This document shows, one piece after another, positions 41,788 through 49,293 of a DNA stretch of 60,389 nt. The notes below the pieces were generated by a model. That model had not been told where the DNA came from and did not search any database. It was given only the letters and a program-made list of their open reading frames with translations. Source of the DNA: CAIQJJ01 sp964606085 (GTDB lineage: Bacteria > Chloroflexota > Anaerolineae > Anaerolineales > UBA4823); contig CAZSFD010000021.1 in the NCBI GenBank assembly GCA_964606085.1, positions 1-60,389 of the forward strand, given 5' to 3'. Positions within the stretch are counted from its first letter, which is position 1. The number at the start of each line of letters is the position of its first letter. The position numbers and the translations under genes were made by a program.

Positions 41788-42177
41788 CTAACCGCCAAAC
41801 GCGCCGACGAGGATGAAATAAAGCGCCATGCCGTAGAGTGGGATGAACGTCAGCCATTGCAGCCAGATCAGTTCGCGTTGGTATTGCAGCAGGGCGGGCC
41901 AAAAATCGCACACGGCAATGCGCAGGCCGTTCAAACCGTGGAAGATGGCGAAAAAGTAGATCAGAATTTGAAAGGCCCACGACTCATAAATGCCGTTGAT
42001 GTTCATGGCAATATCGCCCCCCGAAGGTACCACGTGCGTGAAAAATGATGCCAGAACGTGCAAACCTACGAATAAAATCAGCCCCAGGCCGCTGATGCGG
42101 TGGAGCGCCCACGACCACATCGGCCCTCCCCCTTTGTAGCCCAGGCCCTTCAAGCCAACGTTGCGGTTTAACGACAT
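41788..42177 (-). CDS. sdhC: Succinate dehydrogenase cytochrome b subunit
   Basis: 129 aa. Three helices with SWALHRISGLGLILFVGLHV, FQILIYFFAIFHGLNGLRIA and WLQWLTFIPLYGMALYFIL; the His residues in the first two fit heme b ligation. The ATG at 42177 has GGAGG upstream. An open frame runs further upstream to 42525 but crosses the promoter region and is not used. First gene of sdhCDAB. Confidence 0.92.
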   Translation of the reverse strand: MSLNRNVGLKGLGYKGGGPMWSWALHRISGLGLILFVGLHVLASFFTHVVPSGGDIAMNINGIYESWAFQILIYFFAIFHGLNGLRIAVCDFWPALLQYQRELIWLQWLTFIPLYGMALYFILVGAFGG

Positions 42178-42200
42178 GCAAGCCTCCTTGACCCATAAAT

Positions 42201-42268
42201 AGGTGACTGTCACCGGGCGTCCAAACCTGTAATGGGCAAAGTGCTGTTCCGCCCAGTGACAGTCACCT
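42201..42268. repeat. Palindrome between sdhC and qcrA
   Basis: The arms aggtgactgtcaccgggc (42201-42218) and gcccagtgacagtcacct (42251-42268) pair with one mismatch, around a 32-nt spacer. It lies in the leader of the sdh transcript and just upstream of the divergent promoters. Confidence 0.85.
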
Positions 42269-42280
42269 GAATTTCTTGCA

Positions 42281-42309
42281 ATTATACTCGCTTGAAATCC
42301 ATTTCCAAA
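42281..42309 (-). promoter_or_regulatory. Promoter of the sdhCDAB operon
   Basis: On the minus strand: TTTGGA (42304-42309), 17 bp, and TATAAT (42281-42286). The leader of about 100 nt contains the palindrome at 42201-42268. Confidence 0.7.
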
Positions 42310-42320
42310 CAGGGTAAAAT
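42292..42320 (+). promoter_or_regulatory. Promoter of the qcrABC operon
   Basis: TTGAAA (42292-42297), 17 bp, and TAAAAT (42315-42320). It overlaps the sdh promoter back to back, so the two could exclude each other. Confidence 0.7.
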
Positions 42321-42357
42321 CACCCCGTTTTACTCTATTTTTCTCCAGGAGGCTTCC

Positions 42358-42867
42358 ATGCCCAAAAAACATCTGAGCCGCCGCGAGTTTACCCTGGCTG
42401 TGACCACTGTGGTGGGCGGGGCCATGGGACTGGCGGTGGGGCTGCCTGCGGTTGGTTATCTGCTGGCCCCGGCCATGACCGTGAACGAATCCGAAGGCTG
42501 GATTCCGCTCGGCCCGGTGGATCAAGTCCCCGTTGGCGTGCCAACCCTGTTCAATTTCTCGCGCACCAAAGTTAACGGTTGGGAACGCACGGTTTCGACC
42601 TATGGCGTGTACGTGTTGATCAACGAGAACAATGAAATTTCGGCGCTATCCAACGTCTGTACGCACCTGGCCTGCCGCGTTACCTGGCACCAGGATAAGC
42701 AGGAATACGACTGCCCCTGCCACGCCGCCGCCTTCGACAACCAGGGTAACGTGCTGGATGGCCCACCGCCGCGCCCGCTGGATGCGTACCCGGTCAAGGT
42801 AGATGAAACTGGCACGTTGCTGGTCTACTTTGGCGGCACCCCGCCCGAAGAGGAGAACCCGGCATGA
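42358..42867 (+). CDS. qcrA: Rieske iron-sulfur protein
   Basis: 169 aa. A Tat-like start (SRREFTLAVT) with one N-terminal helix (about 13-37) anchors the protein. The Rieske motifs are CTHLACRV and CPCHAAAFDNQG, with the two Cys and two His ligands of the [2Fe-2S] cluster. It takes one electron from quinol in the cytochrome bc complex. AGGAGG lies before the ATG. The stop overlaps the start of qcrB. Confidence 0.96.
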   Translation: MPKKHLSRREFTLAVTTVVGGAMGLAVGLPAVGYLLAPAMTVNESEGWIPLGPVDQVPVGVPTLFNFSRTKVNGWERTVSTYGVYVLINENNEISALSNVCTHLACRVTWHQDKQEYDCPCHAAAFDNQGNVLDGPPPRPLDAYPVKVDETGTLLVYFGGTPPEEENPA

Positions 42868-43526
42868 TGCTCAAGAACATTTACGCCTGGCTCGATGAAC
42901 GCCTGGCCCTGACTACGATTTACCAGACCGTGCTGGATCGCAACGTGCCGAAGGTCAACTGGTGGTTCACCCTGGGCAGCGCCAGTTTGCTGCTGTTCGT
43001 CTTGCAGGCGGCCACTGGCATTCTGTTGACCCTCTATTACGTGCCATCGCCCGATGCCGCCTACGACAGCATCCAATACATCATGAACGGCGTGGCGTTT
43101 GGCTGGTTGATCCGTGGCATGCACCATTGGGGGGCCACGCTGATGGTGCTGGTGGTCTTCGCCCACATGCTGCGCACGTATTTCTTCGCCGCCTACAAAT
43201 ATCCCCGTGAACTGACCTGGCTGACCGGCGTGGTGCTGTTCCTGGCGACGCTTGGCATGGGCTTCACCGGTTACCTGCTGCCGTGGAACCAGAAAGCCTA
43301 TTGGGCCACCACGGTCGGCACTGAAATTGCCGGGCTGGTGCCATTTATCGGGCCGTTCATCACCCGCGTGCTGCGCGGCGGCGAGGACATCAGCGCGGTC
43401 ACGCTGGCGCGCTTCTTTTCCGCGCATATCTGGTGGCTGCCGTTGGTCATTGCCCTGGTGATTGGCATCCACATGTACCTGGTGATCCGCCTCGGCATCT
43501 CTTCCGTGCCGAAGGAAGAAGATTAG
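42864..43526 (+). CDS. qcrB: Cytochrome b6-type subunit
   Basis: 220 aa, the length of the short cytochrome b6 form. Four helices; heme His pairs lie in RGMHHWGATLMVLVVFAHML and FFSAHIWWLPLVIALVIGIH. FTGYLLPWNQKAYWATTVGT is the conserved quinol-site stretch. Subunit IV is separate and encoded next. It holds the two b hemes of the quinol:cytochrome c reductase. Confidence 0.96.
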   Translation: MMLKNIYAWLDERLALTTIYQTVLDRNVPKVNWWFTLGSASLLLFVLQAATGILLTLYYVPSPDAAYDSIQYIMNGVAFGWLIRGMHHWGATLMVLVVFAHMLRTYFFAAYKYPRELTWLTGVVLFLATLGMGFTGYLLPWNQKAYWATTVGTEIAGLVPFIGPFITRVLRGGEDISAVTLARFFSAHIWWLPLVIALVIGIHMYLVIRLGISSVPKEED

Positions 43527-43536
43527 GAGGCGCCCC

Positions 43537-44931
43537 ATGAACGAAGAACAAAAAAAACAATACCTCGAAAAGTATTACCAAGAGAAGCAGAAGGGCGTCA
43601 AATTCTGGCCCGACATCATCTACAAAGACCTGCTGGTGACTTTCGCTATCTTTTTGGTGTTGATGGGCCTGGCGATCTTCATCGGTGTGCCAGCCGAACC
43701 GAAGGCCGATCCCAGCGATGCCGCCTACATCCCCCGCCCGGAGTGGTATTTCCTGTGGTTGTTCGAGTTCCTGAAATACATCCCCGGCCAGTTGGAATGG
43801 GTCGGTGCGGTGCTGGTTCCCGGCATCCTGGTGGCGCTGCTCTTCCTGCTGCCTTTCTACGACCGCAACCCCTTCCGCCACTGGAAGAAGCGCATCTTCG
43901 CCATCACCAGCATGAGTGTGATCGTCATCGCCATCGTCGCCCTGACCATCATCGCCCAGGCCTCCACGCCCGAAGTGGAAGAAGTGGCGATTGCCAGCAG
44001 CGTGGGCGAGCAAGTGGCGCTCGGCCAGGAACTGTATCTGCTGGAATGCTCCGAATGCCACGGGCCTGATGGTGATGTGACACAGATCAGCGGCGTGGAA
44101 GGGCTGGAAGGGGCGTTTGTCAGCCCGATCAGCAGCAAAGATGTGATGTACACCCGCACCGACGAGACCCTGTTCAACGTGATTGCCCAGGGCCAGCAAG
44201 ATTTGGGCATGCCGCCCTTCGGCAGCGCCTACGGTGGCGAGTTGACTCCCGCCGAAGTGGAATATATCGTCGCCTTCATGCGCTTCACCTGGGATGACCG
44301 CGTGGAAATGCCCGAAGACGCCGTGGCGGCCAGTTCCATCCCCACCTTAGCGCCGGGCGAAATCCCCAATTGGGATCAACACATCCAGCCGCTCTTTAAG
44401 CGCTACTGCGATTCGTGCCATCGCCCCAACAAGACCAACAACAACTACATCACGCTGACCTACGACGAAGCGCTCAACACTGGCGATAACGCCCCTGTGA
44501 TGGTGGCCGGCGACCCCAACAGCCTGCTGCTGCGCCTGATCCACCGCGAAGATATCCCCAATGTGGCCGGGCCTATGCCGCCCTCCAAAGCGCTGCCCGA
44601 TAACCTGACCGCCATGCTCGAAGCCTGGGTGCTGGCCGGGATGCCCAAGACCGCCGCCGATGCCGGGATCGGCGTCCCTGCGCCGGTCGAGCCGGCGACG
44701 GCTACCCCCATCGTGGAAACACCCGTTTCGCCCGATGTCGCGCCCGTTGAACCAACCCCTACCCCTGAACCTACGGCAGAGCCAAGCGCAACTCCCACCG
44801 CCAACCTGGTGGACGATGCAACCGCAACCCCTGAACTGCCAACGCCTGAGCCAAGCGCTACCCCCGCACCGCCGACCAACACCCCTGCACCACCGACCAG
44901 CACGCCCGAAGCGCCAACACCTTATCCATAA
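43537..44931 (+). CDS. qcrC: Subunit IV fused to two cytochrome c domains, with a Thr/Pro-rich tail
   Basis: 464 aa. Residues 1-145 are cytochrome b subunit IV with three helices and the PEWY motif (68-71) of the quinol site. Two c-type heme sites follow: CSECH (C171, C174, H175) and CDSCH (C291, C294, H295). A Met in LGMPPFG may be the sixth ligand of the first heme. The second domain resembles large-proteome planctomycete-type cytochrome c. A Thr/Pro-rich tail (about 380-464) follows, probably outside the membrane. The b-IV/c fusion is known from Bacillus QcrC, but the second heme domain and the tail are additions. Confidence 0.92.
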   Translation: MNEEQKKQYLEKYYQEKQKGVKFWPDIIYKDLLVTFAIFLVLMGLAIFIGVPAEPKADPSDAAYIPRPEWYFLWLFEFLKYIPGQLEWVGAVLVPGILVALLFLLPFYDRNPFRHWKKRIFAITSMSVIVIAIVALTIIAQASTPEVEEVAIASSVGEQVALGQELYLLECSECHGPDGDVTQISGVEGLEGAFVSPISSKDVMYTRTDETLFNVIAQGQQDLGMPPFGSAYGGELTPAEVEYIVAFMRFTWDDRVEMPEDAVAASSIPTLAPGEIPNWDQHIQPLFKRYCDSCHRPNKTNNNYITLTYDEALNTGDNAPVMVAGDPNSLLLRLIHREDIPNVAGPMPPSKALPDNLTAMLEAWVLAGMPKTAADAGIGVPAPVEPATATPIVETPVSPDVAPVEPTPTPEPTAEPSATPTANLVDDATATPELPTPEPSATPAPPTNTPAPPTSTPEAPTPYP

Positions 44932-44938
44932 AATAACG

Positions 44939-45065
44939 TGTTTGACAATGTCACATGAGGAAAATTTGCTGTTTGAGCTTGTCGAAACCAGCAAATTCCT
45001 GGGCAAGCATGTTGGTTTCGACAAGCTCAACCAACGACTACACGTCAATGTGACATTGTCAAACA
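44939..45065. repeat. Nested double palindrome
   Basis: The outer arms tgtttgacaatgtcaca (44939-44955) and tgtgacattgtcaaaca (45049-45065) are perfect over 17 bp. Inside are ttgagcttgtcgaaacca (44973-44990) and tggtttcgacaagctcaa (45013-45030), perfect over 18 bp. The inner unit is the same repeat as in the Nudix gene. The 127-bp block has the shape of one element inside another. Confidence 0.93.
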
Positions 45066-45071
45066 TAGCTC

Positions 45072-45115
45072 AAAGAAAACAGCCCGCAAGGTAACGCTTG
45101 CGGGCTGTTTTCTTT
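45072..45115. terminator. Bidirectional terminator after qcrC
   Basis: The arms aaagaaaacagcccgcaag and cttgcgggctgttttcttt pair over 19 bp with a 6-nt loop. It serves qcrABC on the plus strand and the Tat-exported protein gene on the minus strand. Confidence 0.93.
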
Positions 45116-45142
45116 GCTAAATCTACGCAGGTCTTGTGTGGG

Positions 45143-46441
45143 TTAAAGCGCATACCGCACAACCAGCCAGGGCCGGTAAGCTGGCGTTGCATGGTCGCTC
45201 TGCCCCACATGCCCACCAAAAGAACTGGATAGCATGAGCAAGCCGTAATTCGTATTGGTCGCCCCAAACCAACCTTGAATCCGTGCAGGGGTCAAGCTGC
45301 CCGAACATACCGTGCCAATGGGAGCGCCCGAATTGACAATGATTGAGCCAAGTAAGGCGGGTTCGTAATCTACCCCTGGCGTTTGTAAGCCTGCTGAGCC
45401 AGCCCAGGGTGTCGTAATGCCCCCGGAACCATTGGCCACTCGACACTCCCAGCAGCATAGCCCGGCATTTGCGGGGTTGGATGTTCGTCCGATGGCCCAA
45501 TTGGCATTGGCCGCGGCGATGCTGTATATTTCTACCGTTGCCACGTTAGCCCCTTCTGGCTGATAACTGCGCACCAGATAGAGTGTTGCGCTGATGCAGG
45601 TTGCCGCAGCCGGGATGGCGCTCAGGTTAAATTTGATCAGCCCCCGTTGCAGTGGATCCACTTCAAAATTCGCGTGATCGCCCAGGTGTAGTTCCGGGTG
45701 ACGGCCATTGAGCAGCACATCATAGTTGGTGGCCGTGTTCCCGCCATAACCATCGGTGTAGGTATAAATGGCCGTACCGGTTGACGTGGCGGTTCTGGTT
45801 GGTGTGCGCGTGGGGGTGGCCGTTCGCGTGGGTGTGGCGGTAGGTGTGCGAGTGCGTGTAGCTGTGTGAGTGGGCGTGCGTGTGGCTGTGCTGGTGGGTG
45901 TGCGGGTGGGGGTTGTGTTGGTCGCGGTGGCAGTGCGCGTGGCGGTGCGTGTAGGCGTGCGGGTGGGGGTTGCAGCGCTTGTGGTGGCGGTGCGCGTGGC
46001 GGTAGAGGTTGCCGATGACGTGGTTGGCGCAGGTGTTCGCGTAGCTGTTCGGGTTGGCGTGCGTGTGGCGGTTGTTGTAGAAGAGACGGGTGTGTTCGGT
46101 GTCGCTGTGCGCGTGACCGTTGGTGTTCGGCTGGGCGTGTTTGTGGCAGTTGGCTCGATTGCCCTGGGTGTGTGTGTCGCGGGTGGCCGCCGGGTGGCCG
46201 TGGCGCTTGCCGATGGCGTGGGCGGTTCAACCGTTTCTGTCGCCGATGGGCTGGCCGTAGGTGTACGAGTATTCAGGCCAGCAATATCTGGCTGGCTGCG
46301 ATTCATCATCAGGGGCAAAAAAACTTCATGCCCGGCTGTTTGCGCCAAAGCCTTGCTGACTGAGGATGCCGCTAACCCGCCTGCGGCGGCTGCAACAGCC
46401 AGTAAAAATTCTCGGCGCGAAAGTTGAAGTTTGGGTTTCAT
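45143..46441 (-). CDS. Tat-exported Thr/Pro-rich protein with DNRLRE-like C-terminal domain
   Basis: 432 aa. The Tat signal has SRREFLLAVAAAAGGLAA and ends near residue 34. A Thr/Pro/Arg/Ala linker of about 170 residues follows. The C-terminal domain (about 235-432) includes GRHPELHLGDHANFEVDPLQ and RGLIKFNLSAIPAAATCISA, the signature of the DNRLRE/CBM96-like beta domain found on exported wall or adhesion proteins. AGGAGA precedes the ATG. Function may be binding to glycan or other surfaces. Confidence 0.82.
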   Translation of the reverse strand: MKPKLQLSRREFLLAVAAAAGGLAASSVSKALAQTAGHEVFLPLMMNRSQPDIAGLNTRTPTASPSATETVEPPTPSASATATRRPPATHTPRAIEPTATNTPSRTPTVTRTATPNTPVSSTTTATRTPTRTATRTPAPTTSSATSTATRTATTSAATPTRTPTRTATRTATATNTTPTRTPTSTATRTPTHTATRTRTPTATPTRTATPTRTPTRTATSTGTAIYTYTDGYGGNTATNYDVLLNGRHPELHLGDHANFEVDPLQRGLIKFNLSAIPAAATCISATLYLVRSYQPEGANVATVEIYSIAAANANWAIGRTSNPANAGLCCWECRVANGSGGITTPWAGSAGLQTPGVDYEPALLGSIIVNSGAPIGTVCSGSLTPARIQGWFGATNTNYGLLMLSSSFGGHVGQSDHATPAYRPWLVVRYAL

Positions 46442-46627
46442 AAAATAAAATCTCCTGCTGGGGTCTGGCTAGGTTTTCGCTTGCAACCGATCTGGGGTAA
46501 CCTGGTCAAACCAGGGCATTTTCATGCAAACACAAGCATTCATTTCGATAGGCCCAAAATAACCGACGCGGCGCTCAGCGTCAATGGTTCTGGGGGACTA
46601 ATGCAAGATATTTAATGTAACGTTAAA

Positions 46628-46672
46628 GAAAATAAAAAATAAATGCGGCGTCTGAACTGTCAGACGCCGCAT
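46628..46672 (-). terminator. Terminator of the DsbA-like gene
   Basis: The arms atgcggcgtctga (46643-46655) and tcagacgccgcat (46660-46672) are perfect over 13 bp. On the minus strand a T-rich tail follows. Confidence 0.9.
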
Positions 46673-46708
46673 CGGCGCATCGGGGGGATGGCCTGGCGCA
46701 CGTGGCGC

Positions 46709-47500
46709 TCAGTCGCCTTGCGGCAGCTTGCCCTCCAATTCCCAGTTGATCACCATCGTAAAAGTTTCCAGCGGTTGCGCCCCCACCAGGGGAATGCCAT
46801 TGATGAAGAAGGTGGGCGTAGATTGCACGCCAAGCTGCGTGGCCCACTCATAATCGGCCATCACTTCGTCTTGATATTTTTGCGCCGCAATGCAGGTGGC
46901 AAATTGGTCGCGATCCAGGTCCAACTCGTCGGCATATTGTTGATACGCATCCGCGCTGAGATTATACTTGCCGCTGAACAGGCTGTTGTGAAATTCATAG
47001 TATTGCCCCTGCTCCCCGGCGCAATTGGCAGCGATAGCAGCCGGCAGCGCCTCGGGGTGCATACTGAACAGCGGGAAATCGCGATAGACAAAGCGAATTT
47101 TGCCTGGATATAGCTCCAGCAGCGGTTGTAAGACCTCTGCATACCATTTTTGACAATACGGACACTGGAAATCGCTAAATTCGATGATGGTGATCGGCGC
47201 ATCATCTGGCCCGTAAATGTAGTCATCATCAATAGGCACATCGTAGCGCTTGATGTCGGTGGGCGGTTCCTGCGGCGGGTTGGCCGCCGGCGCAGCGGCG
47301 CTGGTGGGCTGCGCCGTTTGCGTGGCCTGCAACGCCTGGGCTACCAGCAGTGGGTCGGCAGCCTGTTGCCCCCAGGCCAGGTAGCCAACAGCAAGGCCCA
47401 GGGCAAAGGTCAGAAAGGGCAGCAAAACCAGCAGCCACGGGTTGCGGTGGCGCGACGGGGTAATTTCAGTTGGGGAGGTGGGGTCAGAGAGGGTATCCAT
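46709..47500 (-). CDS. DsbA-like thiol-disulfide oxidoreductase
   Basis: 263 aa. A cytoplasmic start and one helix (about 21-43, WLLVLLPFLTFALGLAVGYL) are followed by an outer DsbA-type thioredoxin domain with DAPITIIEFSDFQCPYCQKW (CPYC active site) and the cis-Pro in QSTPTFFINGIPLVGAQPLE. It makes or shuffles disulfides in exported proteins. The ATG at 47500 is chosen because TATAAT ends 7 nt before it; the longer frame would include the promoter. Confidence 0.9.
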   Translation of the reverse strand: MDTLSDPTSPTEITPSRHRNPWLLVLLPFLTFALGLAVGYLAWGQQAADPLLVAQALQATQTAQPTSAAAPAANPPQEPPTDIKRYDVPIDDDYIYGPDDAPITIIEFSDFQCPYCQKWYAEVLQPLLELYPGKIRFVYRDFPLFSMHPEALPAAIAANCAGEQGQYYEFHNSLFSGKYNLSADAYQQYADELDLDRDQFATCIAAQKYQDEVMADYEWATQLGVQSTPTFFINGIPLVGAQPLETFTMVINWELEGKLPQGD

Positions 47501-47507
47501 GCGCAGC

Positions 47508-47535
47508 ATTATATCGCGTGTACCCACAATGCCAA
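47508..47535 (-). promoter_or_regulatory. Promoter of the DsbA-like gene (leaderless)
   Basis: On the minus strand: TTGGCA (47530-47535), 16 bp, TATAAT (47508-47513), then 7 nt to the ATG. The predicted transcript starts at the start codon. Confidence 0.65.
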
Positions 47536-47596
47536 CTGGCCTTGTTGTCATGTAAAATGGGGGCATATAGCCGTCAACCTGTCGTTTTTATGCCCC

Positions 47597-48241
47597 ATGC
47601 AAGATACCACTTTTTCATTCCAACATTGGACAATCCGCCTGCGCCGTCCCGACGAAACCGGCCCCTACCCGGCCATCCTGCTGTTGCACGGTTTGACGGG
47701 CGATGAAAATTCGATGTGGTTTTTCGCCCCTCGTTTGCCGGAAAACTACCTGTTGATCGCCCCGCGCGCACCCTACCCGGTGGCGGCGGGCGGTTATAGC
47801 TGGCGGCCTTACGATCCCGCCGCGCCGCGTTCCCTGCCCAGCCTGGACGATTTCCGCCGCTCGTTGGATGCTCTGGATGCCTTGCTCACCCCGGCCAACT
47901 TCCCCGTCGCCGATTTCGCGCAGTTACACCTGATGGGCTTCAGCCAGGGCGCGGCGCTTTCGCTGGCTTTTGCGCTGCTGCACCCCGCACGGGTGACTTC
48001 TGTGGTGGCCATGGCTGGCTTCGTGCCGCCCGGCGCAGAGCCGCTGGCCGCCAGCCGCCCTCTGCCAGGCACGCCCGTCCTCATCGCCCACGGACGCCGC
48101 GATGAGACAATTCCAGTGGCTTGGGCGCACCAGGCCCGCCAGGTGATGCAAGCCGCCGGGGCAGAAGTTTCTTATTGTGAAGCGGATGTGGGTCACAAAA
48201 TGGGGGTTGAGTGCTTTGCGCTGCTGGATGGTTTTTTCTAA
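47597..48241 (+). CDS. Carboxylesterase/phospholipase-type hydrolase
   Basis: 214 aa. An alpha/beta hydrolase of the small carboxylesterase family: AILLLHGLTGDENSMWFFAP, the nucleophile elbow LMGFSQGAALSLAFALL, the acid in VLIAHGRRDETIPV and the His in DVGHKMGVE. The ATG at 47597 gives a normal family start. The stop overlaps the stop of the convergent response regulator by 4 bp. Substrates are probably short acyl esters. Confidence 0.88.
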   Translation: MQDTTFSFQHWTIRLRRPDETGPYPAILLLHGLTGDENSMWFFAPRLPENYLLIAPRAPYPVAAGGYSWRPYDPAAPRSLPSLDDFRRSLDALDALLTPANFPVADFAQLHLMGFSQGAALSLAFALLHPARVTSVVAMAGFVPPGAEPLAASRPLPGTPVLIAHGRRDETIPVAWAHQARQVMQAAGAEVSYCEADVGHKMGVECFALLDGFF

Positions 48242-49290
48242 CTTTTATTGACTGCCTTTGCCGCGGCCGCCGAGCGGGTATGCACGTTCAGCTTTTCAAA
48301 AATGGCCTTGAGATGGCGCTTGACCGTGTTGGTGGTGATGACCAGTTTTTCGGCGATCTCTTTATTGGTCAGGCCACACGCTAACAGGTCGAGTACCTCG
48401 CGCTCGCGGTCGGTGAGCAGGGTCAGTTCGTCGGGTTTGCTTTGCAGGGTGAGTACCTCGGTAACGATGCGGCGGAAGGTGGCGCGGTCGAAAGTCTGTT
48501 TTTCGAGGTAGGCAAAGATATTTTGTTCGGTATAAATCTGTTGAATATCTTCGGGGGCGCTAATGCCGCTGACGACGATGGTGGGGATGGCGTTTTGGCG
48601 TGTCAACGTCAGGAGTTGATACCCATCCAGATCGGTGGCGGGGGCTTCATCTTCCCACTCGCCCGCCAGGGATAAATCCATGACCGCCAGGGCATATTTC
48701 TCGCGCCGCAAGTAGCCCAGGGCTTCGCCGTAGCCGCTGCACAGGCGCACATCATGGCCCAGGTCACGCAGCAGTTCGGCCAGGATGCTGCGCCAGCCGG
48801 CGTCATCGTCTACCACCAGCACGGTGCGGGTTGCTGTGGCGGCGTGACCGTTTTCGCGGCGGTGTATGGGGGCGCTTGTGGGGGGCGTCATTTCGGCAGG
48901 GCTGGGTGCGCTGGATAGGGCGCGCTGCACCAGTTCGCGGAATTGCGCCCGGTTGAAGTTCTCTTTGCGCAAAAAGTTGAAGGCCCCATATTCGGTGATC
49001 GCGCTGACGGCCAACTCAACGGTGGCATAACCGGTGAGCAAGATGGCCTGGCAGCCGGGATCGAGGCGGCGCACGGCCTCCAGCACACGCAGGCCATCAC
49101 GGTTTTCGTGATCGTCGCTGCTCAGCGACAGATCTACCAGCGCCAGGCGGTGCGGATGGGCGCGCAGCAGGCTGGCGGCGGCATCCAGGCTGTCTGCCAC
49201 ATCCACCAACAAGCCAGCATCGCCCAACATTTCGCTCAAAATTTGCTGCCACGAATGATCATCTTCAACAACCAGCGCGCGAATCTGCAT
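48238..49290 (-). CDS. Response regulator with two receiver domains and a LuxR-type HTH
   Basis: 350 aa. REC1 (about 4-118) has the acidic pair ED-D and phospho-acceptor D53 in ALVDLSLSSDDHE. REC2 (about 160-270) has VLVVDDDAGW and its acceptor in LAVMDLSLAGEW. The LuxR HTH (about 285-345) reads LTDREREVLDLLACGLTNKE with TTNTVKRHLKAIFEKLNVHT. No histidine kinase gene is nearby. The start lies just after the acyltransferase stop (49294) and its ribosome site overlaps that stop, so both form an operon. Two receivers in tandem could join two signals. Confidence 0.9.
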   Translation of the reverse strand: MQIRALVVEDDHSWQQILSEMLGDAGLLVDVADSLDAAASLLRAHPHRLALVDLSLSSDDHENRDGLRVLEAVRRLDPGCQAILLTGYATVELAVSAITEYGAFNFLRKENFNRAQFRELVQRALSSAPSPAEMTPPTSAPIHRRENGHAATATRTVLVVDDDAGWRSILAELLRDLGHDVRLCSGYGEALGYLRREKYALAVMDLSLAGEWEDEAPATDLDGYQLLTLTRQNAIPTIVVSGISAPEDIQQIYTEQNIFAYLEKQTFDRATFRRIVTEVLTLQSKPDELTLLTDREREVLDLLACGLTNKEIAEKLVITTNTVKRHLKAIFEKLNVHTRSAAAAKAVNKS

Positions 49291-49293
49291 AGG

